A stretch of 64,000 nt of DNA from Mariniphaga sp. (GCA_019429205.1 JAHYIT010000003.1:22891-86890), one strand, 5' to 3'; positions 27,707 through 37,454 are shown, counted from the stretch's first letter. The notes: generated by a model not told the origin, from the sequence alone. Translations and numbers: made by a program.

Positions 27707-29251
27707 TTAGTTCAATTCCAGCAGTACAATTGATTTTGAAGGAAGATTAACGGTCAGTGAGTTCCCATTTACTTTTACATCACTGAAATTTTTTGAATAA
27801 ACTTCCTCCGGTTTCCCGAAATCGTTAAAGGAATTCACCTTTTCGGCAGTAACTATTTCACCTTTGTTGAAAGTAACTTTGTCGAGTCCGCGCAATTCAC
27901 ACGAGATGCTCACTGCCTTATTGGGATTCAGGTTGCTGATGGTAATATGAATTTTTCCGTCTTCCGATTTTGATGCAGAGGTTGAAATAGCCGGAATGCT
28001 TTTGCCATCCAGCTCATAATTCTCAGATACCAAATCGGTTGGTAATAATATTGCATCGTGGTGCACCTTATACATTTTAAACACATAAAAGGTGGGTGTT
28101 TTAACAATTTCAGCATCTTTTGTTAAAAGCATAGACTGAAGCACATTTACGGTTTGGGCAATATTAGCCATTTTCACCCTGTGGCAGTATTTGTTGAACA
28201 GGTCGAGGTTAACCGCAGCCACCATAGCGTCGCGCAGGGTGTTTTGCTGGTAAAGAAATCCGGGATTGGTGCCGGGCTCCACATCGTGCCATACTCCCCA
28301 CTCGTCAACCAACAGTCCTACGCGGTTGCGTGGATCATACCTGTCCATAATATTGATGTGGTTTCTCAGCAATTCATCCATAAAAAGTGTTTTACTCATG
28401 GTCTGGAAATATTCGCCCTCGGTGAACTGCGTGGCAGATCCTTTTTGGCTCCAGTTGTGTGTAATGGTGTAATAATGCAGCGAAATGCCCTGGAAACTTC
28501 TGCCGGGATTTCCGTATTTCATCACGGTTTCCATCCAGTGGTAATCGGAATCGCTGGGCCCGCAGGCTATTTTGTATAACCGGTTGTCGCCGTAGTCTTT
28601 GGTGTAGGTGGAATAGCGTTTCATTTCGTTGGTGTAGTATTCGGCCGTCATGTTGCCGCCGCACCCCCAGTTTTCGTTGCCCAGGTTCCAGTATTTTACG
28701 CCCCACGGCTCTTCCTGTCCGTTGGCCTTGCGCAGGTCTGTCATCGGGCTGATGTTGCCCGAGTTGAGGTATTCCACCCACTGCGACATTTCCTGAACCG
28801 TTCCGCTGCCCAGGTTTCCGTTAATCACCGGCTCGGCATCCAGTTGCCGGCACAGTTCCATAAATTCGTGCGTGCCAAAGTGGTTGTTTTCTGTCACGCC
28901 GCCCCAGTGCGTGTTTATCATGGTTGGCCGCTGGTCGCGCGGACCAATGCCATCCATCCAGTGGTATTCGTCGGCAAAACAACCGCCGGGCCAGCGCAGG
29001 TTGGGAATGCCCATTTCGCGCAATGCGTCCACCACATCGTTGCGGATTCCGCTGGTGTTGGAAATGTCGGAATCTTCGCCTACCCAATAACCGCCGTAAA
29101 TACAGCGGCCGAGGTGTTCAGAAAAATGGCCGTAAATGTGCCGGCTGATTTTTTCCTTGCCGAGGTCGGTGTTCACTACAATTTTGTTTTGTGCCGTTGA
29201 AAAGAGCACGGAAAAAACAAAAACAATGCTGAAAAATCTTTTTAAATTCAT
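27707..29251 (-). CDS. GH51 alpha-L-arabinofuranosidase
   Basis: The ATG at 29251 ([21 protein letters not shown]) opens a signal peptide and is preferred to the track's 59-residue upstream extension, which covers the promoter. The 514-aa enzyme has the GH51 landmarks: [28 protein letters not shown], the acid/base Glu in [12 protein letters not shown] and the nucleophile Glu in [10 protein letters not shown]. It should cleave terminal alpha-L-arabinofuranosyl residues from arabinan or arabinoxylan in the periplasm. A related GH43-like gene lies on the same strand at 39219. A -7 box candidate is at 29290-29297. Confidence 0.93.
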   Translation of the reverse strand: MNLKRFFSIVFVFSVLFSTAQNKIVVNTDLGKEKISRHIYGHFSEHLGRCIYGGYWVGEDSDISNTSGIRNDVVDALREMGIPNLRWPGGCFADEYHWMDGIGPRDQRPTMINTHWGGVTENNHFGTHEFMELCRQLDAEPVINGNLGSGTVQEMSQWVEYLNSGNISPMTDLRKANGQEEPWGVKYWNLGNENWGCGGNMTAEYYTNEMKRYSTYTKDYGDNRLYKIACGPSDSDYHWMETVMKYGNPGRSFQGISLHYYTITHNWSQKGSATQFTEGEYFQTMSKTLFMDELLRNHINIMDRYDPRNRVGLLVDEWGVWHDVEPGTNPGFLYQQNTLRDAMVAAVNLDLFNKYCHRVKMANIAQTVNVLQSMLLTKDAEIVKTPTFYVFKMYKVHHDAILLPTDLVSENYELDGKSIPAISTSASKSEDGKIHITISNLNPNKAVSISCELRGLDKVTFNKGEIVTAEKVNSFNDFGKPEEVYSKNFSDVKVNGNSLTVNLPSKSIVLLELN

Positions 29252-29289
29252 TTTACTGGCTTTTGGTTTATACTCATTTATTTTGAAAA

Positions 29290-29297
29290 TAAAGATA
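29290..29297 (-). promoter_or_regulatory. -7 box candidate for GH51
   Basis: On the minus strand TATCTTTA, one base from the TAnnTTTG consensus, lies ~40 bp before the ATG at 29251. It would lie inside the coding region if the track's longer start were used, which argues for 29251. Confidence 0.4.
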
Positions 29298-29383
29298 GAA
29301 AAAAAGTAATAAATACTTTCATTATTTTGAAATTTTTTAAAAATGAACGTATCAGATATTTTCATGCAAGGTTTTATGTTTAA

Positions 29384-29568
29384 CGACCTCAGCGAGGTTA
29401 AGTGTTTATAGCCAGGTCGGAACAACATGGGGAACCGAGCCCAGCGAGGTCAAATGTTTATAGCAGAGGCGCAACAACAAAGGCAAACGACCTCAGCGAG
29501 GTCAAATGTTTATAGCAGAGGCGCAACAACGAAGGCAAACGACCTCAGCGAGGTCGAATGTGTATAGA
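29384..29568. repeat. 52-bp tandem repeat, four copies
   Basis: The word CGACCTCAGCGAGGTCAAAT (with variants) starts at 29384, 29436, 29488 and 29540, exactly 52 bp apart. Each unit contains a short palindrome (ACCTCAGCGAGGT) followed by a TGTTTATAG tail and CAGAGGCGCAACAAC. Copies 2 and 3 are nearly identical, copy 1 and 4 slightly degenerate. The inter-palindrome parts are repeated too, so this is not a CRISPR array. No gene is present. Confidence 0.85.
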
Positions 29569-29595
29569 AAAAAGGCATTCATCATTGAGAAAATA

Positions 29596-29760
29596 CGACT
29601 CCAGCCGGTTGAAACGAAGTGAAAATCCCGAATTTTCGGGGAGTCGCATGGTCAACGTACCAATTATTTTCTATAAACATGTGAACCCTCTGGGTTCCGG
29701 CGCTGCAAACAATCTTCGATGAACATGCAATCCCCGACTGGTCAGTCGGTCAGGCCTTAC
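29596..29760. repeat. field of small inverted repeats
   Basis: Three structures are visible. CGACTCC (29596-29602) pairs with GGAGTCG (29640-29646) around a TCCCGAA/TTCGGGG hairpin. TTTTCTATAAACATGTGAAC followed by CCTCTGGGTTCC (from about 29668) is a reverse-orientation relative of the TGTTTATAG word in the preceding repeats. CCGACTG (29734-29740) and CAGTCGG (29743-29749) form a perfect 7-bp palindrome. The region carries no gene. Confidence 0.6.
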
Positions 29761-29803
29761 GATTAGTCCAAACAATCAACCATTAAACTTTTATTGCCAG
29801 GCT

Positions 29804-30640
29804 CTATTTCCCTGTCAACTTAATCCCGTCAGATTTAAAATCAATAAGCTTTTTCTTATAAAGATTCCCAACCGCCTTTTTAAAATTCTTCTTACTGATT
29901 CCCAGCAACGACTGAATAATTTCGGGTGAAGTTTTGTCATTTAACGCAAGGAAGCCGTTATTTTCCTGCAACGTTTCCAAAAGTTTTTGAGAAATGGGGT
30001 CAATTTTTTCGTAACCCGGTTTTTCCAGCAGTAAATCAATTTTATCGTCGTCCCTGATTTTATTGATAAAACCTACGAGCTTTTCGCCTGGTGACAGCGT
30101 TCTGAAAACCTGATTTTTATACAAAATCCCCCAGTGCTGGTTGTTCACAATGGCTTTGTAACCGATTTCCGTTTCCTCGGCAATGAACAGGTCCACTTTT
30201 TCGCCGGGCTGATAATCGGGAGGAACATTGTCCAGATACTTATCGATTTTTGCAGATGCAGCAATGCGGTTGGTTAACTTATCCAGAAAAACATAAACCA
30301 GGTAGGTTTTGCCTTCCGTCATTTTTGCTTTCTGTTCGCTCATGGGCACCAGCAAATCTTTTGGCAGGCCCCAGTCGAGAAAAGCCCCGAACCGGTTGGT
30401 TTCAATCACTTCAAGAAAGGCAAATTCGCCTACCATGGCCAGCGGATTTTCGGTGGTTGCCACCAGCCGGTCTTCCGAATCGGAATAGATAAAAACCGTA
30501 GCCAGTTGACTTGCTTTTACCTCGTCGGTTACAAACTTACGAGGCATTAAAATTTCACCCAGGTTTTCGCCATCGAGGTAAACCCCGTTTTCCGTTTCCC
30601 GAACTACGTTCAGGGTATTTATTTTTCCAATTTCTGCCAA
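29804..30640 (-). CDS. cvfB: CvfB family S1-like RNA-binding protein
   Basis: The track's 391-aa version carries a 113-residue N-terminal tail of low-complexity sequence with no homology pattern. A TTG at 30640 gives LAEIGKINTLNVVRETENG, the true CvfB N-terminus, and a 278-aa protein, the normal length. It has three S1-like beta barrels (NGVYLDGENLGEILMPRKF, RFGAFLDWGLPKDLLVPMSEQK, YKAIVNNQHWGILYKNQVF) and a C-terminal winged-helix (SLLGISKKNFKKAVGNLYKK). CvfB proteins bind RNA and affect gene expression. It lies between the repeat field and the protease block. Confidence 0.88.
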   Translation of the reverse strand: MAEIGKINTLNVVRETENGVYLDGENLGEILMPRKFVTDEVKASQLATVFIYSDSEDRLVATTENPLAMVGEFAFLEVIETNRFGAFLDWGLPKDLLVPMSEQKAKMTEGKTYLVYVFLDKLTNRIAASAKIDKYLDNVPPDYQPGEKVDLFIAEETEIGYKAIVNNQHWGILYKNQVFRTLSPGEKLVGFINKIRDDDKIDLLLEKPGYEKIDPISQKLLETLQENNGFLALNDKTSPEIIQSLLGISKKNFKKAVGNLYKKKLIDFKSDGIKLTGK

Positions 30641-31066
30641 GGTATTTTTATTTATAAAACTGTTTTTATTTTTCGACACACTTAATTTGGTGTTATTCAA
30701 CACAAATGAGAAATATTCTTTTTTGAAAGGTGAAAAATTTTTACTTTCACAAAAATAGGACAGAATTTTAGAAACCAATAAAAAAAAACAGAAGGCACGC
30801 AACCAAAATTTAACTTTCAGCATCTTAACAGACAAAGCATTAACTTTTAAAACCAATACTATGATGAAACACGGTCCATAAATACTATTTAAACCCACAT
30901 TCCCCGGGAAATCAAAAGGAGGACAACCTCGAAAGACCGCCTGAAAAAGGCGGAGGAATTGATCCAAATTTGCGCTCAATAAAGGAAACTGCAGTTATGT
31001 AGAAAATAAAAAGTAACCTGGTGAATAAAAAAATAATTGAATAAAAAACTCAAAATTGATAAAAAT
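30641..31066. other. gene-free region upstream of the protease block
   Basis: About 425 bp with no credible gene apart from the spurious N-terminal extension of the CvfB ORF. It contains a short hairpin CCGCC (30937-30941) / GGCGG (30949-30953) and a purine-rich AAAAGGAGG. The promoters of CvfB and of the lipoprotein-protease operon should lie here. Confidence 0.5.
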
Positions 31067-31492
31067 ATGAAATGCTGTTTTAAACAAATAACGAAAATAT
31101 TGGTGAAGGTGGTATTGCTCGCAGTTTTCCTTATTCCTGTACTGTTATCTTCCTGCCTGGACCCATATTATCTTGATAGCAAATCAAATATAGTTAAAAG
31201 GAGTACAGATACGGCGCTTAATGATTCTGCCCTGATTTACGGGACTGTTTTTGATGGACCAGATACCACAAGTTTCCCTTTTCCTGGCGCAAATATATGG
31301 TTAGAAGAAACTGATATTAAAACAACCAGCAACATACAAGGAAGTTTTAATCTCAAAGTATTACCTGATACATATTCAGTAAAATGTTTACACCCTAACA
31401 GTGAAGAGAGGTTTACGATGACCTTAGATATTTCATTATCACCAAATGAAAAAGTTGAAATACAATTTTTTCATGGGAGTGTTAGTGAGTAA
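31067..31492 (+). CDS. small lipoprotein with carboxypeptidase-regulatory-like domain
   Basis: The ATG at 31067 (MKCCFKQITKILVKVVLL) gives a lipoprotein signal with lipobox LLSSCLDPY and 141 aa; the upstream TTG at 31037 adds only a lysine-rich tail. The mature part is one beta-sandwich of the CarboxypepD_reg type (ALIYGTVFDGPDT, ANIWLEETDIKTTSN, GSFNLKVLPDTYSV). Such domains often sit in surface proteins or tethers of the outer membrane. It lies 24 bp before the subtilase gene and is probably its partner in an operon. Confidence 0.72.
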   Translation: MKCCFKQITKILVKVVLLAVFLIPVLLSSCLDPYYLDSKSNIVKRSTDTALNDSALIYGTVFDGPDTTSFPFPGANIWLEETDIKTTSNIQGSFNLKVLPDTYSVKCLHPNSEERFTMTLDISLSPNEKVEIQFFHGSVSE

Positions 31493-31516
31493 AAATTGTA
31501 AAAATTAAAATCTATC

Positions 31517-34165
31517 ATGAAAAGAATAATTTACATTTTAACAACTACACTTATGTGTATTATTGCTGGTTATTTTTTGATTAGCCGATTTAATACCGAG
31601 AATAAATCTGAAGAAATAAGGATAATTGGCCATTTTAATAAAGATGTCATTTCAGGCAATGTATTGACAACACAGGTGAATGTTATTAAAGATAAGAACA
31701 TTCGTAAACTGTTTGCCCGGTTTGATGTTGTTGAATTACAGGCCGCTTTTACGAACCGCTATAATGATAAAGGTTTTTTAAAACCGGACATCAAAACCTC
31801 TGCAACGGGAACCTGGCAGAAAATTATCTTAAAAGATAACAGCAGGGCAGAAAAACTGGTTGCTAAACTAAAAAATGAAAAAGGTGTTATTACCACCTAT
31901 ATTGAAAAACCCATAGTATTGAAACCAAGTATTGCCCCCACCGACCCGCAATATGGTAGTCAATGGCATTTGCATTCTACAATATCTCCATTAGCAGATA
32001 TAGATGCAGAAGAGGCCTGGGATATTAATACAGGAAGGAACGATGTAATAATTGCTGTATGTGATGGTGGAGTAGATTACACGCATCCTGATCTGGACCC
32101 GGGAAACAGGAGCCGTGTTATAACGGGTTATGATTTTGGGAATAACGATAATGATCCAATGGACGATTTGCCCGATGGATCAGGTCGCTACGGTGGGCAT
32201 GGCACACACATTGCCGGTATTATAGGGGCAATTCCGAACAACGGCCAGGTGGCCGGTGTTATGTGGAACTGTAAAATTATGCCCGTTAAGATGGTTGGAA
32301 CCGGAAGTCTCGAAATTCGTTACCCGTTTGGAGCTTATAACTGGGATTTTTCTACAACGGCATTTCCTTCTGATGTTGCAGATGCGATAGACTATGCTGT
32401 AAACAATGGCGCTCATGTAATTAATTTGAGTTATGGATTTCCTGACATGGGTGAACCAATCAATCAAGTGATATTAAGGGTACCATTATTACATAGCGCA
32501 ATTTCGAATGCATATCATAATAATGTGGTAATTGTTGCTTCTATGGGGAATGAATATCAGCAAGGAAACCCTACTAATTACCCGGCCGCATTCCCTGAAG
32601 TCATTGCAGTTGGGAATACCCAAAATACTAATCCTCCAACAAGATGGGAAACTTCAAGTACCGGTTCACATATAAGTATTTCCGCACCGGGGAGAAGCAT
32701 CTTATCCACAGAACGTGGAGGAGGAACAGGTTATAAGACCGGTACATCTATGTCTGCACCTGTAGTTTCGGGGGTGGCAGGCTTAATTATATCGCAGGGA
32801 ATGGACAGGAGCTTCAATCTTACCAATGACGATGTCCGACATATAATAGAGCGGACAGCAGTTGATATTGGTTCGGCCGGATTTGATAATGAAACCGGAA
32901 ATGGTTTAGTCAATGCCGGAAACGCCCTTCAGTTACTTGACGAGCCTAATGAGCTGTTTCATTATAATTCTGTGGGAGGGACATCGCAAATGATACAAAA
33001 CTATCAACAATGGTTTCTACTTGAGAATCATTATGGCCTAGCGGCCGGGACATATTATGACGTAGATCAGTATAAAATTACGAAGCATGTTACGTTTGAT
33101 GTGCCTTTTTGCGAAACACCACAAGTTTGGATGAGGGAAAGGGAAAGCCAATGTTTAAGTTACGGTAATCCAAATAGCGGACGCCCATTTTCAATTATTA
33201 CCAATGTTACAACTACAGGTTTCGATCTTGAATATGTCACCTATTATGTCCGTACCAATACTTTAGGGCAAACCATAAATCAGTGGATACCAGCATCACC
33301 TGCTTCTACAAACGTTGCATATACAGCAATTGGAGTGCCAGATTTTGCCGCTGCTGCAGGTCCGATTTCAGGGCCTGATTTGGTTTGTTCCTCTGGCGCC
33401 ACCTTTTCTATCAATATACAATACTCTGTTGATTCCATTATTTGGGAAACCGGGCCTTATCTTACTGTTGATTCAGGGCAATATACAGATTCACCGGTAA
33501 TAAAAGCCACCGGGAATGGCAGCAGTTGGGTAACCGCCAGGCTTGTTACCGATTGTGGGAGTATAACTTCACCGCAGCAGGAAGTTTGGGCAGGTGCACC
33601 AAAAATTGCAAATATCGATGGTCCTACAACAACTCCCAATAACCAGTGGGCCTATTACACAGCGCAGTTAGAAAGCACCTTGGCGTCGCCAACCGATTAT
33701 AACTGGATACTCAATCCATTAAATGGCAACTCTGTGTACGATTATGGGCAATATTGCGACATTGCTTTTTATAATTCCGGTTCTTACCAATTGGTCGTCC
33801 AGGCAAAAAACACCTGTTCCGATCCCAATTATGGTCCGTATTACGTTACTGGAATTTATGTCTATGATACCAGAAGTCTGTCTTTTTCGCCAAACCCCAC
33901 CACCGGCGAAACAACATTAACCATTGAATCCGGGGCAGAAACGGAAGCATTAAAATTGGCTTCGGTTGGCGAAGATACATTTGATGATAACGCCGAGTGG
34001 GACATGGAAATCTACAGCCCCATGCAGGCATTACAAACAAAGAAAACCAAGTTGAAAGGAAAGAGCACAACGATTCAAACTTACGGATGGACCGAAGGGA
34101 TTTATACCGTTCGTATAAAATACAAGGATGAAATTTTAACCGGAAAACTTATTGTGAAAAGATAG
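31517..34165 (+). CDS. S8 family subtilisin-like serine protease with T9SS C-terminal domain
   Basis: The 882-aa protein starts with a signal segment (MKRIIYILTTTLMCIIAGYF). The catalytic domain carries the full triad: Asp in VCDGGVDYTHPD (about residue 183), His in GGHGTHIAGI (about 228) and Ser in GTSMSAPVVSG (about 411), with the oxyanion Asn in ASMGNEY. After ~500 a PKD/Ig-like region contains SGPDLVCSSGATFSI, a motif shared with the next protease. The last ~80 residues (FSPNPTTGETTL ... GKLIVKR) form the T9SS type A sorting domain, so the enzyme should be secreted to the surface. Preceded by a small lipoprotein gene. Confidence 0.95.
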   Translation: MKRIIYILTTTLMCIIAGYFLISRFNTENKSEEIRIIGHFNKDVISGNVLTTQVNVIKDKNIRKLFARFDVVELQAAFTNRYNDKGFLKPDIKTSATGTWQKIILKDNSRAEKLVAKLKNEKGVITTYIEKPIVLKPSIAPTDPQYGSQWHLHSTISPLADIDAEEAWDINTGRNDVIIAVCDGGVDYTHPDLDPGNRSRVITGYDFGNNDNDPMDDLPDGSGRYGGHGTHIAGIIGAIPNNGQVAGVMWNCKIMPVKMVGTGSLEIRYPFGAYNWDFSTTAFPSDVADAIDYAVNNGAHVINLSYGFPDMGEPINQVILRVPLLHSAISNAYHNNVVIVASMGNEYQQGNPTNYPAAFPEVIAVGNTQNTNPPTRWETSSTGSHISISAPGRSILSTERGGGTGYKTGTSMSAPVVSGVAGLIISQGMDRSFNLTNDDVRHIIERTAVDIGSAGFDNETGNGLVNAGNALQLLDEPNELFHYNSVGGTSQMIQNYQQWFLLENHYGLAAGTYYDVDQYKITKHVTFDVPFCETPQVWMRERESQCLSYGNPNSGRPFSIITNVTTTGFDLEYVTYYVRTNTLGQTINQWIPASPASTNVAYTAIGVPDFAAAAGPISGPDLVCSSGATFSINIQYSVDSIIWETGPYLTVDSGQYTDSPVIKATGNGSSWVTARLVTDCGSITSPQQEVWAGAPKIANIDGPTTTPNNQWAYYTAQLESTLASPTDYNWILNPLNGNSVYDYGQYCDIAFYNSGSYQLVVQAKNTCSDPNYGPYYVTGIYVYDTRSLSFSPNPTTGETTLTIESGAETEALKLASVGEDTFDDNAEWDMEIYSPMQALQTKKTKLKGKSTTIQTYGWTEGIYTVRIKYKDEILTGKLIVKR

Positions 34166-34264
34166 AATTTTAACGAGTAATAAATTAAACCTTCAGGATT
34201 GCATCCAAAAGTCCGAAGGCCTCCAATGGAGAACTGCAGCTAAAAAAATAAAAATTAAACGCTT

Positions 34265-34627
34265 ATGAACTTAAAACTTTCTAAAATGAAAACACCAATT
34301 TTAACCCTACTAACTTTTTTGCTGCTTTTTGCAGCCTGCGAAAAAGACCCGTTTGAAGCCAGCTCCGGTACCTTTACCGACGAGCGCGACGGCCGCGAAT
34401 ACAAATGGGTAAAAATTGGCGACCAGATTTGGATGGCCGAAAACCTGGCCTATGTGCCCTATGTGTGCGCTCCCGACTCGCAGTGCGGAATCTGGATATA
34501 CGGTTACAACGGCGAAGGTTCTTATGGCACCAACTACCACACCTACGGCGCCCTGTACGACTGGGAAACTGCCATGGAAGTGTGCCCCGAAGGCTGGCAC
34601 CTCCCCTCCGACGAGGAGTGGATGGAA
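34265..34627 (+). repeat. 363-bp exact duplicate (copy 1)
   Basis: Bases 34265-34627 and 36860-37222 agree at every position I compared, from the ATG to the codons for EWMEL. After that point the two genes share only scattered protein-level similarity. Upstream, similarity persists for a few bases (AAATTAAAC.CTTATG) and then fades. Confidence 0.85.
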
Positions 34628-34978
34628 CTCGAACGTTACCTTGGAATGAAAGAAAAAGAAATTGATCTTTGGGCATGCAGAGGATCAGATGTAAACATTG
34701 GAGGGAAACTTGCTGCAACAGGTAATAATTACTGGAGTGAATCATTTGTAAGGACAAATGAAACTGGCTTTACTGCTTTACCTGGAGGAGAAAGAAATAT
34801 CTGGAATGTTGAAGATATGTTTCATTTCAAATCAATAAATAGCATTTCAACATTTTGGACTAGTTCTGACTTTGATGAAAAACATGCTATTAACAGAACA
34901 ATTGTAAATGGTGATTGCATAGATAGGATGATAGAATTCAAAAATGCTGGCTTTTCAATAAGATGTATTAAAAACTAA
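34265..34978 (+). CDS. FISUMP domain lipoprotein (copy 1)
   Basis: The 237-aa lipoprotein (lipobox LLFAACEKD) carries the Fibrobacter succinogenes major paralogous domain (TIGR02145): DGREYKWVKIGDQIWMAENL, YGALYDWETAMEVCPEGWHL and SDEEWMELER, ending FWTSS and FSIRCIKN. This C-type-lectin-like/FGE-type fold is common in surface lipoproteins of Bacteroidota. Its first 363 bp are identical to the second copy at 36860, whereas the remaining third differs strongly. It lies 18 bp before a papain-like protease gene and may be its cognate partner, tether or substrate-binding component. Codon use in the identical part is more GC-rich than in the remainder. Confidence 0.88.
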   Translation: MNLKLSKMKTPILTLLTFLLLFAACEKDPFEASSGTFTDERDGREYKWVKIGDQIWMAENLAYVPYVCAPDSQCGIWIYGYNGEGSYGTNYHTYGALYDWETAMEVCPEGWHLPSDEEWMELERYLGMKEKEIDLWACRGSDVNIGGKLAATGNNYWSESFVRTNETGFTALPGGERNIWNVEDMFHFKSINSISTFWTSSDFDEKHAINRTIVNGDCIDRMIEFKNAGFSIRCIKN

Positions 34979-34996
34979 TTTTAAAAAAATAAACCA

Positions 34997-36718
34997 ATGA
35001 AATTTTTACTAACATTTTTCTTTATTGTTACTGTCATTAATTCCTACTCTCAACCGACAGCATTCTCGTGGTATAATAGTAACAATTCAACTCAAAATTA
35101 CATTTCTCCTGCTAAAGATCAAGGTGAACAAAGTCCTTGTCATATTTTTGCAACCGTGGCAGCCGTTGAGGCAATGAGCCATATTTACCATAATAAACCA
35201 TTTCATCATTTAAATAATGGGATAGACCTTGCAGAAAGGGAGATTTATTCATGGTGTTCGGGTTATGGAGGCCCCCAGGGTTCTGCAAATATTGAAGAAT
35301 CATTAAAGTACATCGACACTACAGGAATAATAAACGAAAGTTGTTTTTCTTATCCCAATGATACACCTTTCTACACCGATTGTTCAACCATGTGTTCTAA
35401 TCCCGACTTTGAGGTAAATATACCCGGATATTCAGAAATTCAAATAAGCTCAAATGAAAATTTTAAAAAAGCTATTATCGATTATGGGCCAATCGCAGTT
35501 ACGTTGATGCATGTCGGATATGAGTTACATGGGGCTATAAATGACAATACCCATTCAGTTTTAATTATAGGATGGAACGATTCAGGACAATGGCACATAA
35601 AAGACAGTTGGCCGGGAAATCCTTCAATTGCTTATAAAACGATTAATGTTTTTAACCCGGAATTTGATGCAAAGTTTTATAAAGTAAATTATGAAGAGAA
35701 CGGAAACACAATTTCCTGTTCCGGCAGTGGCTGCAGTCCTGTATTTTCAAGCCGGAGCTGTACAGACGATGACGAGGATGGTTTTTATAACTGGGGAATC
35801 GGCCCAAAGCCGACCGGCTGCCCCGGTCCTTGTAAAATGGATTTTAACGATGCCGACCCGACAACAATATTTTTGGATAATAATTATAACCTGGTTTCAA
35901 CTCCTTACGTTTCTGGATCGGATTTGGTATGTTCATCCGGTAGTACTTTTGTTTTAAATAACCTCCCCTCCGGTTTTTCAGTCTCATGGAGTCTTTCACA
36001 TCCTTCGCTGTTTAATTCGCCAACCAGTGGCACGGGTGCTTCGGCAACTATTTATCCCAAATCGCAATACTCCGGGGATGAATGTTCCATTACCTTTACT
36101 ATTTCCGATGGGTGCGGCTCTGCGCAGTACACCAAAAACTTTGCTATTAACGGCCCAGCCGATAGCGAAATTGATATCGATGTAGTGCCATCGAACGCTC
36201 CCACACCAGTCAGGGTAAGCGGAATTTGGCTGCTCTGTCCAAATTCTACCTATTACATTTATTGTGAAAATTCTTCCGATTGCTCAACCTCGAATTACCA
36301 ATGGACAATTCCTTCAGGCTGGACCAAATATGAGCAAACCAGTAACTATATCCGGATCAATACCAACAGTACGCCTTTTGGAACAATTGAGGTTGAGGCA
36401 ACTACCTGTTGCGGGACCGACCACCTGGTTGTCACACAAAATTTCAGTCAGGGCGGAGCATGCTCCTATTTTTCAGTGTATCCGAACCCGGCTACCACTG
36501 AATTTAAAATTGAATTCGAAGAAACATTCGATTTAAAAACAGTGGATGAATCAACATCATTGGAGATTTATGATTCGGGATTTTCAAAAAGTTACAAAGC
36601 GGAAAAAATTGAAAAACAAATTAAAATACAAACCGCGGGATGGAAGCGTGGAATCTACTATATCGTTTTAACCCACAAAGGGCAAAAGTATTACGAAAAA
36701 GTAACAGTTGAAAAATAG
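34997..36718 (+). CDS. papain-like (C1 family) cysteine protease with T9SS C-terminal domain
   Basis: The 573-aa protein has a signal peptide (MKFLLTFFFIVTVINSYSQ). The catalytic domain contains the papain entry ISPAKDQGEQSPCHIFATVA (Cys at about residue 48), DNTHSVLIIGWND (His at about 186) and IKDSWPGN (about residue 203), where papains usually have an Asn. The later region repeats SGSDLVCSSGSTFVLN, also seen in the subtilase, with PKD/Ig-like modules. The C-terminus (VYPNPATTEFKIEF ... KYYEKVTVEK) is a T9SS sorting domain. It should be secreted to the surface. Tightly linked to the FISUMP lipoprotein gene. Confidence 0.92.
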   Translation: MKFLLTFFFIVTVINSYSQPTAFSWYNSNNSTQNYISPAKDQGEQSPCHIFATVAAVEAMSHIYHNKPFHHLNNGIDLAEREIYSWCSGYGGPQGSANIEESLKYIDTTGIINESCFSYPNDTPFYTDCSTMCSNPDFEVNIPGYSEIQISSNENFKKAIIDYGPIAVTLMHVGYELHGAINDNTHSVLIIGWNDSGQWHIKDSWPGNPSIAYKTINVFNPEFDAKFYKVNYEENGNTISCSGSGCSPVFSSRSCTDDDEDGFYNWGIGPKPTGCPGPCKMDFNDADPTTIFLDNNYNLVSTPYVSGSDLVCSSGSTFVLNNLPSGFSVSWSLSHPSLFNSPTSGTGASATIYPKSQYSGDECSITFTISDGCGSAQYTKNFAINGPADSEIDIDVVPSNAPTPVRVSGIWLLCPNSTYYIYCENSSDCSTSNYQWTIPSGWTKYEQTSNYIRINTNSTPFGTIEVEATTCCGTDHLVVTQNFSQGGACSYFSVYPNPATTEFKIEFEETFDLKTVDESTSLEIYDSGFSKSYKAEKIEKQIKIQTAGWKRGIYYIVLTHKGQKYYEKVTVEK

Positions 36719-36859
36719 AATTTAAGTAAAAGTATCCGGCATTTTTTTTTGGGGGGTGCTTTTTGACTTTAATAAGCATCAAAGTTTAATTATAGCCTCA
36801 CTCAGAGCGAGGTTATGACTGAGAACAACAATGGATAATCCAATATAAATTAAACACTT

Positions 36860-37222
36860 ATGAACTTAAAACTTTCTAAAATGAAAACACCAATTTTAAC
36901 CCTACTAACTTTTTTGCTGCTTTTTGCAGCCTGCGAAAAAGACCCGTTTGAAGCCAGCTCCGGTACCTTTACCGACGAGCGCGACGGCCGCGAATACAAA
37001 TGGGTAAAAATTGGCGACCAGATTTGGATGGCCGAAAACCTGGCCTATGTGCCCTATGTGTGCGCTCCCGACTCGCAGTGCGGAATCTGGATATACGGTT
37101 ACAACGGCGAAGGTTCTTATGGCACCAACTACCACACCTACGGCGCCCTGTACGACTGGGAAACTGCCATGGAAGTGTGCCCCGAAGGCTGGCACCTCCC
37201 CTCCGACGAGGAGTGGATGGAA
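36860..37222 (+). repeat. 363-bp exact duplicate (copy 2)
   Basis: Second copy of the block described at 34265. The boundary coincides with the codons EWMEL; immediately downstream ERFLGIPEDE replaces ERYLGMKEKE. Confidence 0.85.
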
Positions 37223-37454
37223 TTGGAACGTTTCCTGGGAATACCCGAGGATGAACTTTATGATGAGAATGTAGATAGGGGAGAAGGAGTAAATGCGGCA
37301 GGAAAACTTGTCGCGGGCTCACAATTATGGGATGAAAAAATTAACTACTCAACAAATGAGACAGGTTTCTCTGCAAAACCTGGAGGGATGAGAGTCTCTG
37401 ATGGATGGTTTCGTTCAATTAACGATGGATCTTATTTTTGAACATCTTCTTATT

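Noticed and set aside
28392-29200. Several ORFs on both strands inside GH51
   Set aside because: They are shadows caused by the GC-rich coding sequence of GH51, which has intact catalytic motifs in its own frame.
29384-29568. Possible CRISPR array (regular repeats of ~30 nt)
   Set aside because: The sequences between the palindromes are repeated as well, there are no unique spacers and no cas genes, so it is a tandem repeat.
30641-30979. N-terminal 113-residue extension of CvfB ORF
   Set aside because: The extra residues are low complexity, lie in the promoter gap and do not match the family; a TTG at 30640 gives the normal length.
34265-37441. Diversity-generating retroelement target (C-type-lectin-like gene with variable end)
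   Set aside because: No reverse transcriptase, template repeat or adenine-biased substitutions are present nearby; the variable parts differ throughout and not at A positions.
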